Position numbers and translations under genes: made by a program. Below the pieces are notes generated by a model. The model had not been told where the DNA came from. It saw nothing but the letters and a program-made list of their open reading frames with translations, and ran no database searches. 64,000 bases of DNA, taken from assembly GCA_009667805.1 (NCBI GenBank), contig CM019064.1, positions 379,003,120 through 379,067,119 of the forward strand. The letters run 5' to 3'. This DNA comes from Leptobrachium leishanense (Eukaryota > Chordata > Amphibia > Anura > Megophryidae). This document shows, piece by piece, positions 46,776-57,425 of this stretch (positions are counted from its first letter, which is position 1; every line of letters begins with the position of its first letter).

Positions 46776-47197
46776 GGCTGGGGTCAGACCAGCGCACTTT
46801 TAACGTGCGTTCTGGCGCACGTAATTACGGCCGCACTAGCAGCAGATGACGGGCAATGACAGCCAATATACGATGTACGGCCACACAAGTCCGGCCGTGC
46901 AACGCAAGTGGAATTTGAACGCATTTTTCTGAACGCTGAACCGCTAGTACTGACGTACTGAGTGCGCAGCTGCGGCATAGCGGCATGTTTGCGTGATTAG
47001 CAGTGTCTGACATCTCCTAATGTCCAGCCTACATAACGTCCAGACGCAAAAAGAGTTTTATTGACGATCCGTACAAAATCACGCCCGAAAATGCGCGTCG
47101 TCTGACCGTTTTTGCGCATTCCATGAAAAAATACGTCTATGCGTTCGGACGCACTTTTTCACGTTCGCGGGAAAAATGCTTTCGTCTGACCCTAGCC
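46776..47197 (-). mobile_element. MITE-A copy 7, TTA duplication
   Basis: This 422-bp element has GGCTGGGGTCAGACCAGCGC … TTTCGTCTGACCCTAGCC ends and TTA on both sides (46773-46775, 47198-47200). The interior runs in the same sense as copy 3060 and opposite to copy 25228. It is non-coding. Confidence 0.82.
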
Positions 47198-47356
47198 TTA
47201 GCAAATGTCCCTGCGGGGATGGGATTGCTATGTCTTTGTTAGTCATGTTGTCGTTTGGCTTTGAAAATCCCAGATCAAACTGAATGACCTGAAGATGGAA
47301 GAATGCTAGCGTAGATTATATAAAGTGTTTGGCTAATAGGTACATAATCCTATATA

Positions 47357-47560
47357 ATTTTTTTGTTTTTTGAGAAAGGATTTTACCAGGAAGGATACAT
47401 TGAGATTTCTCTTGTTTTCAAGTATGTCCTGGGTGGCGAGTATGTACCGTTGGATGTCTTGTCCAATGACACTTACTGGAGAGGTGCTCGCTGGGATCGA
47501 ACCCATGACTCCACAGGCTCTCTCAATGCAGAGCAATGATGTTACCTCTACTCCACCCAG
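47357..47560 (-). mobile_element. tRNA-headed SINE with LINE-I tail
   Basis: Read on the - strand from 47560: a tRNA-like head with A-box-like GGTGGAGTAGAGGTAAC and a B box GGGTTCGATCCC (47493-47504), then a body, then the tail GGACATACTTGAAAACAAG…TATCCTTCCTGGTAAAATCC, ending in a T/A-rich run. The tail is the same as the LINE-I 3' end at 7275-7352 and 54343. CCTATATA occurs on both sides (47349-47356, 47561-47568), a probable target duplication. The internal Pol III promoter looks intact. Confidence 0.85.
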
Positions 47561-47814
47561 CCTATATAGGACTGGACACATCTACAATTTTGATAAAACA
47601 CACATAATCTGATTCTGTCTATTGGAATACCTTCGATTTCAATGTTGTTTTGGACCTAGATGTCCTTATCAAACCTGTAGGTAGGTGATGACCCTGGGCC
47701 TTTATAGCATGTAGCATTGGTTTAATACTTTTTCTGAACGCTATTTGAATCCTCCAACCTGTTGATTGACTTAGCTTTAAAATGAATGTATGGATTTATG
47801 AAACTGACCCTTTA

Positions 47815-48027
47815 TTTCAGCCTTAGTGCGCTCGTCTGACGTGCCTTCCGGCCCCTGTCGCAGTGTCACAATGCTGCGATGGGGCCGGCCACATGCTAGG
47901 ACACGCATTGACGGGGCTGCAAAATGCTAACTGCACTCAGTGAGGTGGTCAGACAGGCATCGAGTGGAAGGACCGTCCACTCTCAGATGTTCCTTCCGCT
48001 CTTGCTACCGCTCGTCTGACCTCCAGC
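47815..48027 (-). mobile_element. MITE-B copy 4 (inverted)
   Basis: 'GTGCGCTCGTCTGACGTGCC…GCTGCGATGGGGCCGGCCAC…TTGACGGGGCTGCAAA…GAGTGGAAGG' is collinear with the copy at 12357. The right end is CTCGTCTGACCTCCAGCC followed by TAA. The left end is truncated or diverged. Confidence 0.7.
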
Positions 48028-49008
48028 CTAAGTTTGTGATAAACTTCTGCACAGAGTAAACTATTTTGTTTTAAGTGAAGTCTTCTAGTAGCGGACTGCT
48101 TTGCACTTAAATAAACCACAAATCATGGCACTGCATCAGATGTTGGGTTGAGCTGATGACTTGAGTGGCTCAGGACCCCTGCCCTGTGTTTTCTGGATGG
48201 ATGCATGTTCCGTATATATAGGCCGATGCATAATTTACTTTTGGCATGCCCGTTTTTAAAAGTTCCATTGCTTTAGCTGCGGTGAAACAAAAAGATTCTA
48301 TATCAAAACAGATTGTTTTGTTAATACGTAAAGTCATCTAAGATAAGTGACTGAATCATCCTGGTTCCTCTACAGATGACGGCATGCTGGCTTTCAGCAG
48401 CCGCTCAGGAATAGTTTCCTCTCTGATAAATGTGGTGTCCACATATCTGACATTGCCAAAAAAGTGTATGTGCAACCTTTTATGGCAACTAGATGACTGA
48501 AAAAGAACACCTTTTTTTATATTTTTATTTTTTTACTACTTCCAGTTTAATTTTGCATGACTTATTTTTGCAACTTAAAAGTCCTAGGAAACTTTTTTTT
48601 TTTCTTTTTCTGAAACTGAAGCCTCTGACTCAAACTTCCCTATAAGCCAATGTTCTATGAAAGCACAGCCAGTGCAGGAAGCGAGCTTATACAAGGTTTT
48701 CAGCATCCAGAGTATTTTAAGCTGCACTATTCTATGTTCCGATGTTTACGGATATTATGGCAGTGGTGCTTGGTACAGAGGCCATCGCTGTTGGGGATGG
48801 TGTCTATGCAGCTTGGTAGCCACATTTATCGAATTCTACCTCTTAATTTCTAGACTACTCTTCATACATCTGCATTGCTCCCAAATATTCTTTGTTGCTA
48901 TTGATGTAACATTTTTATGAAACACATGTACTCCACAAACTCTTACCAGCCACTTTTGATTTCTCAAATCTTTTGAAGGAACCTTTTTGACAGTTTTATT
49001 TACAATGT
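48028..49008 (+). other. ITGA5: Intron 2 segment, nothing recognised
   Basis: The sequence is AT-rich. T runs occur at about 48515-48535 and 48592-48608. No exon signature or repeat ends. Confidence 0.45.
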
Positions 49009-49178
49009 TATTCAGAGAGGTGAAAAACAGGAGAATGACTGACTGGAGAAGTAAAAATTCTAGGTCAAAATAGCCAAACCAGACAAATTCTCCCATTTTA
49101 GCTCACTTTCCAACTTAGCTATTTGGTCTGGATTGTTCTCTTCTCCTGCCAATTCTCCTGGTTTTCACCTATCTCTTC
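49009..49178. mobile_element. MITE-H copy 4
   Basis: This palindromic element of about 170 bp has TTATTCAGAGAGGTGAAAAACAGGAG on the left (long arm) and CTCCTGGTTTTCACCTATCTC on the right. The interior AATTCTAGGTCAAAATAGCC and CAACTTAGCTATTTGGTC are shared by all MITE-H copies. Confidence 0.75.
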
Positions 49179-49309
49179 CAAAATGTGGATTACATCAAAT
49201 TGTTCAGTATGGATGGTAGCTCTCACAGCTATTGTCCATGTTTTCTCAATCTTGTGTGCACCGTATTTTAGTCAAATGTAACATCTGCCCCTTTCTAACC
49301 CAGGACTCT

Positions 49310-49729
49310 CTACTAAAATGGTCACCCAAGCTCTTTATATCCCGTCTTGATTACTGTAACCCTCTTCTTAATTTCATTAACCTCAAATTATCCCTCTAGT
49401 CTACAATGAATGCCCTTGCCAGACTTGTTTTAACTCACATGCAATACATCTCACTCCTCACCTTTTTCCATCTCTACAGTGGATCCTTGTTTCTTTTAGA
49501 ATTTAAATTCAACGTACAATGCTCGCATACCTATGCCACTGACTAAATCTCCCTTGGAAAGTATGTTTTCCATTCCAGCTACTATGCCTTGCTAGTGATC
49601 TTTTATCAATTCCTTATTCCTGCACCCTTTTTACCTTCAAGACTTTTTCCAAGCGACTCAAATCCCCTCTTGCAAAAGCCTGTCAGTTTGTTTGGCCGAT
49701 CGTACAGCACTGTGAAATCTGTTGGCACT
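49310..49729 (+). mobile_element. LINE-III-like 3' fragment
   Basis: It encodes 'SRLDYCNPLL' (about 49342-49372) and ends with GTACAGCACTGTGAAATCTG and GTTGGCAC, where the family tail would go on to TTTATAAAT. The palindrome at 49730 begins exactly there, so it appears to have inserted at, or replaced, the LINE's last bases. Confidence 0.65.
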
Positions 49730-50652
49730 TATCTGGTAGCGTGATGACAATTTCTTCTCGGGATTCAGGTGTTTCTCATAATGTGCATCATCAACATGGA
49801 TTTTATATAAAAAGAAGCAAAGAATACATATGATAGTGCAGAGTGTATTAATCAAATATTTGTGCAATACTGCTGAATTATTCCACTCACAAATGTAGAG
49901 CCCTATCACTGGCTCGGAGTGGTTGGATGCAGCTGGGTCTTTTTTCTTATTCTGAAGGTAACCCACACCTTATACAATTGCTAGCTCCTCTTATTCGTCA
50001 GATATAGGAGAAAACCTAGAGAAAGAGAAACTTTCTAGTGCACATCTGCCAATCAATACATGAACTGATACAGATGGAGTGTCAACTCACATTTGGTGGA
50101 GCTTTTAGAAAGCTCTACGTGGTATTGCCTGTGGATTTGTTAATGGGTCAGATCCATGAAAACCCCAAAAGATTCCAGGACATTGGGACCAATTAATAAA
50201 AAATCTCTAATATAATTTTATTATGAGATTTTTTATTAATTGGTCCCAATGTCCTGGAATCTTTTGGGGTTTTCGTGGATCTGGCTCATTAACAAATCCA
50301 CAGGCAATACCACCTAGAGCTTGGCTAAAAGTTCCACCAAATGTGAGTTGACACTCCATCTGTATCAGTTCATGTATTGATTGGCAGATCTGCACAAGAA
50401 AGTTTCTTTCTCAAGGTTTTCTCCTATCGATTTATAGAAGGAAAAACCCCAGCTGAGCCAGTGCCAGTGCCACTCAGAGCCAGTGATGGGGCTCTAAATT
50501 TGTGAGTGGAATAATTCATCAGTATTGCACAAATATTTTGATTTAATGGTGCATCATATGTATTCTTAGCTTTTTATATAAAATCCATGTGGATGATGCA
50601 CATTATGAGAAACACCTGAATCTTGAAGCGATTATCATCGCGCTACCAGATA
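49730..50652. repeat. 0.92-kb near-palindrome in intron 2
   Basis: The outer match is TATCTGGTAGC (49730-49740) / GCTACCAGATA (50642-50652). Along the arms, GTTTCTCATAATGTGCATCATC pairs with GATGATGCACATTATGAGAAAC and CAATCAATACATGAACTGATAC with GTATCAGTTCATGTATTGATTG. Near the centre, ATTGGGACCAATTAATAAAAAATC pairs with GATTTTTTATTAATTGGTCCCAAT. The loop is only about 15 bp. Arms carry scattered differences and small indels. No coding sequence and no obvious duplication. Confidence 0.9.
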
Positions 50653-52059
50653 CGTATATCCACGTTTGTTGTCACATTGATTTGGGGGAAACCTCTATAT
50701 ATCTGGTTTGGCATTAGGATACTGGTGTTGGTACATATTGGGGCGCTAACCATTTTTTTCTGCAACTTTAATAATTCAAATTGTGCATTTTGATGTGTTT
50801 TTTTATATATAGATCTAATTTTCTTCATGTAGTCTTTCTCACCACCCACAAATGTTCTTAAGTATTTTTATGTATCCTGCTTTCTAGTCATCTGAGCTAT
50901 TCTGTCATGTTTTCTGGTTCCTCCCCAAAGCTGCGTGGTTGATGTTGAAGCCTATGCTTCATGCCGAGGATTGTTTCCTGTTGCACAAAGGGTTTAGTAT
51001 TCAGCAATGCCTGTGATCTGATCTCGTTGGGAAGCCAAAGATTTTTTTTTTATGTATGAGGAACTGTTCTTGCTGGAGCAGCTCCTGAACATGTGGTGGT
51101 TTATTTAGTTACAAATTGGTTAATTGACCTCCTTCTACTGCTCGGAAGACCACAAACATGTGTATTCCAGGTCATGCTCATCGCCTGCTTGGATAATTAA
51201 GAACACAACACCAATAATTTGGGGTCAGGAGGTGGGCACAGCGTGACACAACTTCTTCCCCAACAAAGTAGTGCTTCACCCCCTCCTATATGCGAACCAG
51301 TTATCAACGAGCAAAAATTACTTGGCCTTGTATGAGCAAAACATGAAATACTAGAAATATCTCCATCTTGACCTGAATTCTGTTCGTTTCCCCATCATAA
51401 ATAGAAAAATGTTGCATTGTGCTCGTTTTTGTCCTGGTAGGTTTCCACTTTATCTGTACAACCAGTACAAAGAACAATGAATGTTGTATAGAAAGTCCTG
51501 TTCATCAAAGCGGGTGTAGACAGAGTTGATGAAATCCTTTAAATGAAGCATTTTACAACTTCCAGAGATTAAATATGTATCTCCAAACATATGGTTAAGC
51601 TGCCTTATGTGGACTGTCTAGGACGGCCAAACCCAAGAAGCGTATGTAATGCTTTGGATGGGTGGAATATATCGAGGGTAAATATCTGCTTGGAATACCA
51701 TTTTTGTCCAATCTTCTATCAAGAGAAAGTTTATTCCATTACAAAGGTTTGTGGGTTTTTTTTGTTTTTTTTTTGCAAACTGACAGGCTCATCAAACTGG
51801 GGAAAAAACAAATCCGTGTAATATGCCTGCAGCATAACTTTATTATTCATTGTTTTGTGGGATAAATGAGTTCATTGAATTGAACACTTGTTTATCAGAA
51901 TTTGGAAGCTCTTGGCATGATTTTTCCTTTAATGTCTCGCAACTGAAATTCAGTGTTTCATATTTTGCCCTGCACAGAAATTGAAAGCGGGATGACCAAA
52001 TATTAACTCGGTTTTCTCCTGAAACTGTCTGCCTAACACTATGATTTTGTTTTTAACAG
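50653..52059 (+). other. ITGA5: Rest of intron 2
   Basis: No repeat ends or extra exons were recognised. The acceptor before exon 3 has a T-rich tract (GATTTTGTTTTTAACAG). Confidence 0.5.
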
Positions 52060-52169
52060 GTAATCGGCAAAAAAGAGTGCTTACAGGCACGGAAACTTCA
52101 CAGCAAATGGAGTTTAAATCTAACCAATGGTTTGGAGCCACAGTGCGGGCCCATGATAAATCGATTCTG
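52060..52169 (+). CDS. ITGA5: Integrin alpha-5 exon 3 (partial CDS)
   Basis: This 110-nt exon lies between TTTTTAACAG and GTAAGA. Two bases complete the split glycine codon, then come 36 codons. The first half (NRQKRVLTGTETSQQ) is the variable loop between blades 1 and 2. The second half, 'EFKSNQWFGATVRAHDKSIL', is the conserved start of blade 2, with the WFGA element typical of integrin alpha propellers. It follows a 10.2-kb intron. The phase to exon 4 is 0. Confidence 0.95.
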
Positions 52170-53130
52170 GTAAGAAATTTAAAATGGTAGTGATAATTTT
52201 TATTCAACAAACCATGTTCTGCCTCAGTTTACGGATTGTTTATAAGGAACAGGTTTTTCTACAATTTATGAATGCTCTATACAACAGTATTTTTTTTTTT
52301 TTTTTCTTCTTACCCTAGGGTTAAAATGGCTTTGCATTTTTTGCCGGGTGACCCTCCAATCACAATCTAGTTAATTTTTGACTAATATCCATTCAAAATC
52401 CTTTCCCTCAATAAATCATCCTTTTCTTATTTGGTTTACAGGGTGCTTTCCAACAATCCTCCATTCCAAAAAACATCCCAAAGTCAATAGGGCATTTTTA
52501 GTCATGTTCCAATGTGGGTATTGATAAAACTTCTGTTTTGGCTTCCCAATTCACTTTCTGAATCTCCAATCTTAGCCTGGTAATCCCAGCCCCACTCACG
52601 ACCTATAATAGGGATGTCAATATCTGTGGCCCTACAGATATTGATGGCCAGCAATTCTCAGAATCTGTAGATGGCTAGAATCTTTTTTAGTTCTGGATCA
52701 ACAAAATTGAGAGACAGTTTGAGATCCCGGTCCTAGAAGATCCTAGGTATATTGTCATTGGCCTTCAGACTTTGGGCAAAGAGTGAGTTTATCCTGTTGA
52801 CAAGATGAATAAAACAAATATTGGGTGCGACCTAACTTCAACCTTCTCTTGTGAAGATTTCTGGCTCTTTAATTGGAATGCTCTTCCATAAGGAAGACAC
52901 TTCACATGCTTCCAATGCTTTCTTGTGTGCTCTTGGTCAGAGGCCACTTGTCTTAAAACCATTTTCTTTTTTAAAAAAAAGCCACTATGGCATTTCATAT
53001 TTATTTTTAATGAATCGTAGTTTGCCTCTCAAAGGTTGCAGATCCTGTCTGGAGAGCAAATTTCTAATGGCAATGTCTTTTACAAAATTGCTTTAACGCA
53101 CGTGGTTTGTTTTTATTTGCCCTCTTCTAG
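52170..53130 (+). other. ITGA5: Intron 3 (961 bp)
   Basis: There is a T run at about 52289-52306. No repeat was recognised apart from that. The acceptor tract is TTTTATTTGCCCTCTTCTAG. Confidence 0.6.
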
Positions 53131-53254
53131 GCTTGTGCTCCGCTATACTCCTGGCTGACGGAGAAGGAATTACAGCACCGTGATCCAGTTGGAACCTGTT
53201 ATTTGTCAATTGATAATTTCGCCAGGTTTCTGGAGTACTCTCCCTGCCGGACGG
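53131..53254 (+). CDS. ITGA5: Integrin alpha-5 exon 4 (partial CDS)
   Basis: This 124-nt exon lies between CCTCTTCTAG and GTAGGA: 41 codons plus one base. It starts 'ACAPLYSW', the FG-GAP strand of blade 2, then 'DPVGTCYLS' and 'LEYSPCRT'. The three cysteines match the conserved disulfide pattern (second pair plus the first half of the third). Human alpha-5 has an NFT sequon in this region; here the residues are NFA, so that site is missing. Confidence 0.95.
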
Positions 53255-53319
53255 GTAGGATGTTTGTGAGTTGGTGTCTAGGGTCTTTGTGTAACTGTAA
53301 CGTAAAGGCATTTCCATTT

Positions 53320-53900
53320 ATAAGTATTTATAAAGCTGACAAGTTCCGAAGTGCTGTACATTGGGGAGACAAAATAACAAATATACGTACACGTTAAAGA
53401 TGCAGAACAATAGGATAGAGGGGTGACTCACTAGGTGAGGGTAATAGCTGAGCATGTGAAGTAGTGGGGCACATGTGAGCTGGGTGAGAAGATGGTGTAA
53501 GAAATGAGCAGAGGGGGATTATGGAGTGAGCTGATGGGCTTCTAATGTTTTCAGAGACTGGGGAATGGGGAGAGTCTGATGTTGAGGGGGAAGGAGATCC
53601 ATAGAAAGGGGGCAGCTTAGGAGAAGTCTTGAAGGCCGAAGTTGGGGGTGCAGATAAGATGCCATCAGTTCCTCATATCAATGGCTGTGCGAAGTGGTCG
53701 GGACAGGGAATACCTACAAATAGGGGAGATGTAGACAGGGGCACGAGTATGGAGAGCTTTGAACACCAGTACTTTTAATTGGATTCTAAAGGAAACAGGG
53801 AGTCAGTATAGAGATTGACAAAGGGGGAAGGTACGGAGGTGAGGTGGATGAGCCTAGCACAGGCGTTCATTAGACTGCAGAGGGAAACGTATTTTATTCT
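53320..53900 (-). repeat. Dispersed repeat in intron 4
   Basis: It starts TATTTATAAAGCTGACAAG and includes GGGGAGACAAAATAACAAAT, the motif of 1013-1150 and 11796-11945. It goes on with a G-rich purine-biased body (…GGTTCCATAGAAAGGGGGC-like…, GAGGTGGATGAGCCTAGC). It is the longest copy of that family here. Orientation is inferred from the tail-like start. Confidence 0.55.
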
Positions 53901-54239
53901 AGAAAGGTGACTGGACTAAGTTAGCATGGATTTCACAAATTAAGACTAATCAATCTAGTCTTCGTTACCAAAAGAGGTTTCTAAAGATGAGTGCTCAGAA
54001 TGGCTACTTTATCCCAAGAAATGTTCCAGTTTTGTTTCCAACTGTAAAATTGTAAGACAGCTTTGTGCATCAGTTTGCGCTCTGTCCTGCCCAGAGTTTC
54101 TATACAAATAGAACCACAGCATCAAGGAACACAAGGTTATGTAGGGGGTGTGTGTGTGCCGTCTGAAGTGCATATTAAGTAGACTATAAGGTTGAGTCTT
54201 TATTTTTAGATTGCCTATTGTTTGTTCTTTTTCCCTCAG

Positions 54240-54301
54240 ATTTAAGTGAAGAGTCAGGTCAGGGATTTTGCCAAGGTGGATTCAGTGCAGAGTTTACAAA
54301 A
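54240..54301 (+). CDS. ITGA5: Integrin alpha-5 exon 5 (partial CDS)
   Basis: This 62-nt exon lies between TTCCCTCAG and GTAAGT. It completes the split aspartate codon and adds 20 codons: 'LSEESGQGFCQGGFSAEFTK'. The cysteine closes the third disulfide. 'QGGFSAEFTK' is diagnostic for alpha-5. At the position of human alpha-5 Trp157 (the ligand-proximal SW pair) this protein has Glu. The next intron (54302-57761) is mostly an antisense LINE. Confidence 0.95.
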
Positions 54302-54715
54302 GTAAGTTCAACATTTCAATTATTTGTATAGATAATTATATTTTATAAAGGATTTTACCAGGAAGGATACATTGAGATTTCTCTCGTTTTCAAGTATGTC
54401 CTGGGTTCAAGAACATTTTGTTGCATTTTACTACTTTGTATTACTGTAAGATATTGACGCAAAACAAATATACAGATAAACCGAAAATAAATATGTAGGA
54501 AATATTCATTATGTTACATGTTTACAGATGCATTCGGTATCAAGGTATATTAATGGGAGCTCTTAAGGGACTTTAGACTGAGGGAAGATTTGATGGCATC
54601 TGGGAGGTTATTCCTTAATTGTGGTGCTCTGTGGGAAAATGAGGATCGAGCCGCTTTCTTTTTGTATTGTGGTATTGCAAGTAAGGTGCATTGGATTGGA
54701 GGTTATAGGATAAGG

Positions 54716-54851
54716 CAGAGGTCAGCAACCTTGGCTCCCTGATGTTTTGGGAACTACATCTCCCAAGATGCTCAGTCACCCACTAGGCTGACTGAGCCAC
54801 ATGGGAAATGTAGTTCCCAAAACATCAGGGAGCCAACGTTGCTGACCCCTG
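54716..54851. mobile_element. 136-bp hAT MITE inside LINE-I
   Basis: The ends are CAGAGGTCAGCAACCTTGG and CCAACGTTGCTGACCCCTG. The inverted arms extend through CTCCCTGATGTTTTGGGAAC / GTTCCCAAAACATCAGGGAG. Flanks are GGATAAGG (54708-54715) and CGATAAGG (54852-54859), an 8-bp duplication with one mismatch. This is the hAT pattern. Confidence 0.9.
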
Positions 54852-56637
54852 CGATAAGGGAACAGCCTATTCAGGTAGGGTGGTAGCTTCCCAGAAAAGC
54901 TCTTAAACACCAGGTTGGAAAGGTGAAGGGTGCGTCTAGATTCCAGCGGTGGCCAGTTTAGTTCTTTTTAACATGTCACAATGGTTGGTCATGTAGTTAC
55001 ATTGTAGCACAAAGCGACAGAATGAGTTCTACAATGTAGTAAGTTTCTGGAGGTGGGTTTTGCGGGGCAGCTACATTTCCGTGTTCAATCTGCTTTCTTA
55101 CCGCAGGGCTCAGGCAGGATTTGCTTCTGTACAGGGCACCTAGTTTGGGGTAAAGTTTAGATGAGTTTTTCGATGTGGGGCCAAAGGATAGATTTGGGTC
55201 TAACCACATACCTAGATATTTGAAGTGACTGGTCAGCGTGTCCTTTGATCTTGTCCTGACACATAGATGGGGTGTTTGCAATTTGTGTAGTTTAGGTGCT
55301 GTTCCATTGTAACCGTTTTGTCAGTATTTAGAAAACGTTTGTTATCTGCGATCCACTTTTCTACCTCTGTGAATTGTTCTTGCAGTACTGTCTCCAGCTG
55401 CGGGAGATTCGGTTTGCTGGTATAGATTGTCGTCTGCGTACATGCGTACAGTTGAGGATTTGCAGACCTTGGGCAGATCATTTATGAATATCATGAATAG
55501 CAGCGGGCCGACTATCGAGACTTGGGTACACTGCATGTGACTGAGAAGGGGAGGGAGGAGCTGTCAGAAATGGACATGTATTGCAATCGCTTAGATACAT
55601 ATGATTTTGAAACTAGGTTAGCGTGCGATCACAAATACGAGAGTTTTTAAGTTTTTGTAATGGGATGCTATGGTCTACTGTGTCAAAGGCCTTGGCAAAA
55701 TCAAGGAAGATAGCTCCAGTTAGGTTACCTTGTTCCATGCCAGCTTGGATATCATTACAAACTTTTAAAAGGGCAGTTGTAGAATGATTTGGACGAAAGC
55801 CTGATTTGATCTGGGATTAAATTGTTCCGATACTGGATAATAATCACGTAATTGAGTGTAGACACATTTTTCCAGAATTTTTGACTTTACAGGGAGCAGT
55901 GATTATCGAGCGGTAGTTGGATAACAAAGTATTCACTTTTATGTATAGGTACCACCCTTGCAGTCTTCCAGAGTTTGGGTATGTATCCAGTCGCCAGTGA
56001 TTCATTGATTAGGGTTGCGACAGGTTTTGCAATTGCCAGCGCACTGATTTTCAGCGGCATTGCTGGGATTTGATCAGGTCCAGACTGGTATTTCATTTTT
56101 TGGTTAGAGACCTTTAGTAATGACACTGGCAGGCACTGGTCTAAAACTGAATTTCTCTGTTGCATGGTCTTCGCACAGTTGTTGAGGCCTGACCTGTGTG
56201 CTGCCTTTCTGATTGAGTGTCATTTCCTAGCTTAGCAATCAGGGTGGTGGTGCATCCAACAAAATAAAGGCATTTTCTACATCTAGGTTCTTGTACGGTT
56301 TGGTTGTTTACTTTGACTGCAGCCGATTGGGAGTGGACGGGCGGGTGATTGTAAAATTTCTAGGGTTTGAGATGTTGTTTAAATTTTCATTGAAGTGTTG
56401 GGCTTTAGCCATTTTTTGTTTTTGTGCATGCATTCCGCCATTTTTGGTATTCACAGTACTCTTGCAATTTGACCAGTGAGTCTCTAAACTTTTACATTTG
56501 CGTGAGGTCAGCTGTAACCCAGGGGCGATGGGCCCCTTTTACTCGCACTTTACGTAGCTGGGCATGGGAATTCCAGACTTGCAGGAGCAAGGACTGAAAG
56601 TATTCAACTGCATAGCCCAGGTCTGGGATTAGGTTTA

Positions 56638-57425
56638 CAAGAAAAGAGGGTTTATACTGTGGAAACACCCAAAAACAATGAGCAGCAAAAAAACACCACC
56701 CTGATATCCACCAAATTCAGAAAGCATATAACATGAAAAACAAAAATTGGTGGTGTTGCGCTAAAAGAAAATAAAAAACGTAAAAAAACTTGTGTATGGT
56801 CTATTTTAAAGGCATGATATACTGCACAGCAAGAAAGAGAAAGAAAGTTCTATTTCTCAATAGTTCGTTCAAAGGATATCCAGTCTCTGTTGTAGAAAGG
56901 ATTTTCAGTAAAATCTTCCAAAACTTTGGAACGAATGACCACTTCTTTGGTGAGTCTTCATTAAAAAGTATATATCTCGGAAAAAGAAAAACTCGATAGT
57001 GTTATACCGTTTATTAATGTGTATACAAATCTACTGACATAATATACGTACAGAAAAAAGAGGTAGTGGGTTTTAGGATTTGATCTCACCCACTGCCAGA
57101 TAAAACATCACGTCCCAGTCAAGCCTCTATAGACAAAACCACCTGGAGCTCCCGGGCTGCTTTCAAGGTGGTCACTCGATACCAAAAGTGGGACCGTGAT
57201 GATAGAGGCTTGACTGGGACGTGATGTTTTATCTGGCAGTGGGTGAGATCAAATCCTAAAACCCACTACCTCTTTTTTCTGTACGTATATTATGTCAGTA
57301 GATTTGTATACACATTAATAAACGGTATAACACTATCGAGTTTTTCTTTTTCCGAGATATATACTTTTTAATGAAGACTCACCAAAGAAGTGGTCATTCG
57401 TTCCAAAGTTTTGGAAGATTTTACT
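56638..57425. mobile_element. 788-bp insertion with 15-bp duplication and 3' foldback
   Basis: CTGGGATTAGGTTTA is present at 56623-56637 and 57426-57440. LINE-I sequence resumes exactly after it. Inside are 271 bp of single-copy sequence (56638-56908), then a near-perfect inverted repeat: left arm 56909-57130, loop about 71 bp, right arm 57202-57425, which ends at the duplication. There are no inverted ends and no poly-A. A duplication this long fits target-primed reverse transcription better than a cut-and-paste element. Confidence 0.88.

Noticed and set aside
47460..47560. A tRNA gene on the - strand
   Set aside because: The B box is clear but there is no proper cloverleaf or 3' acceptor, and the sequence continues into a LINE-type tail, so it is a SINE head.
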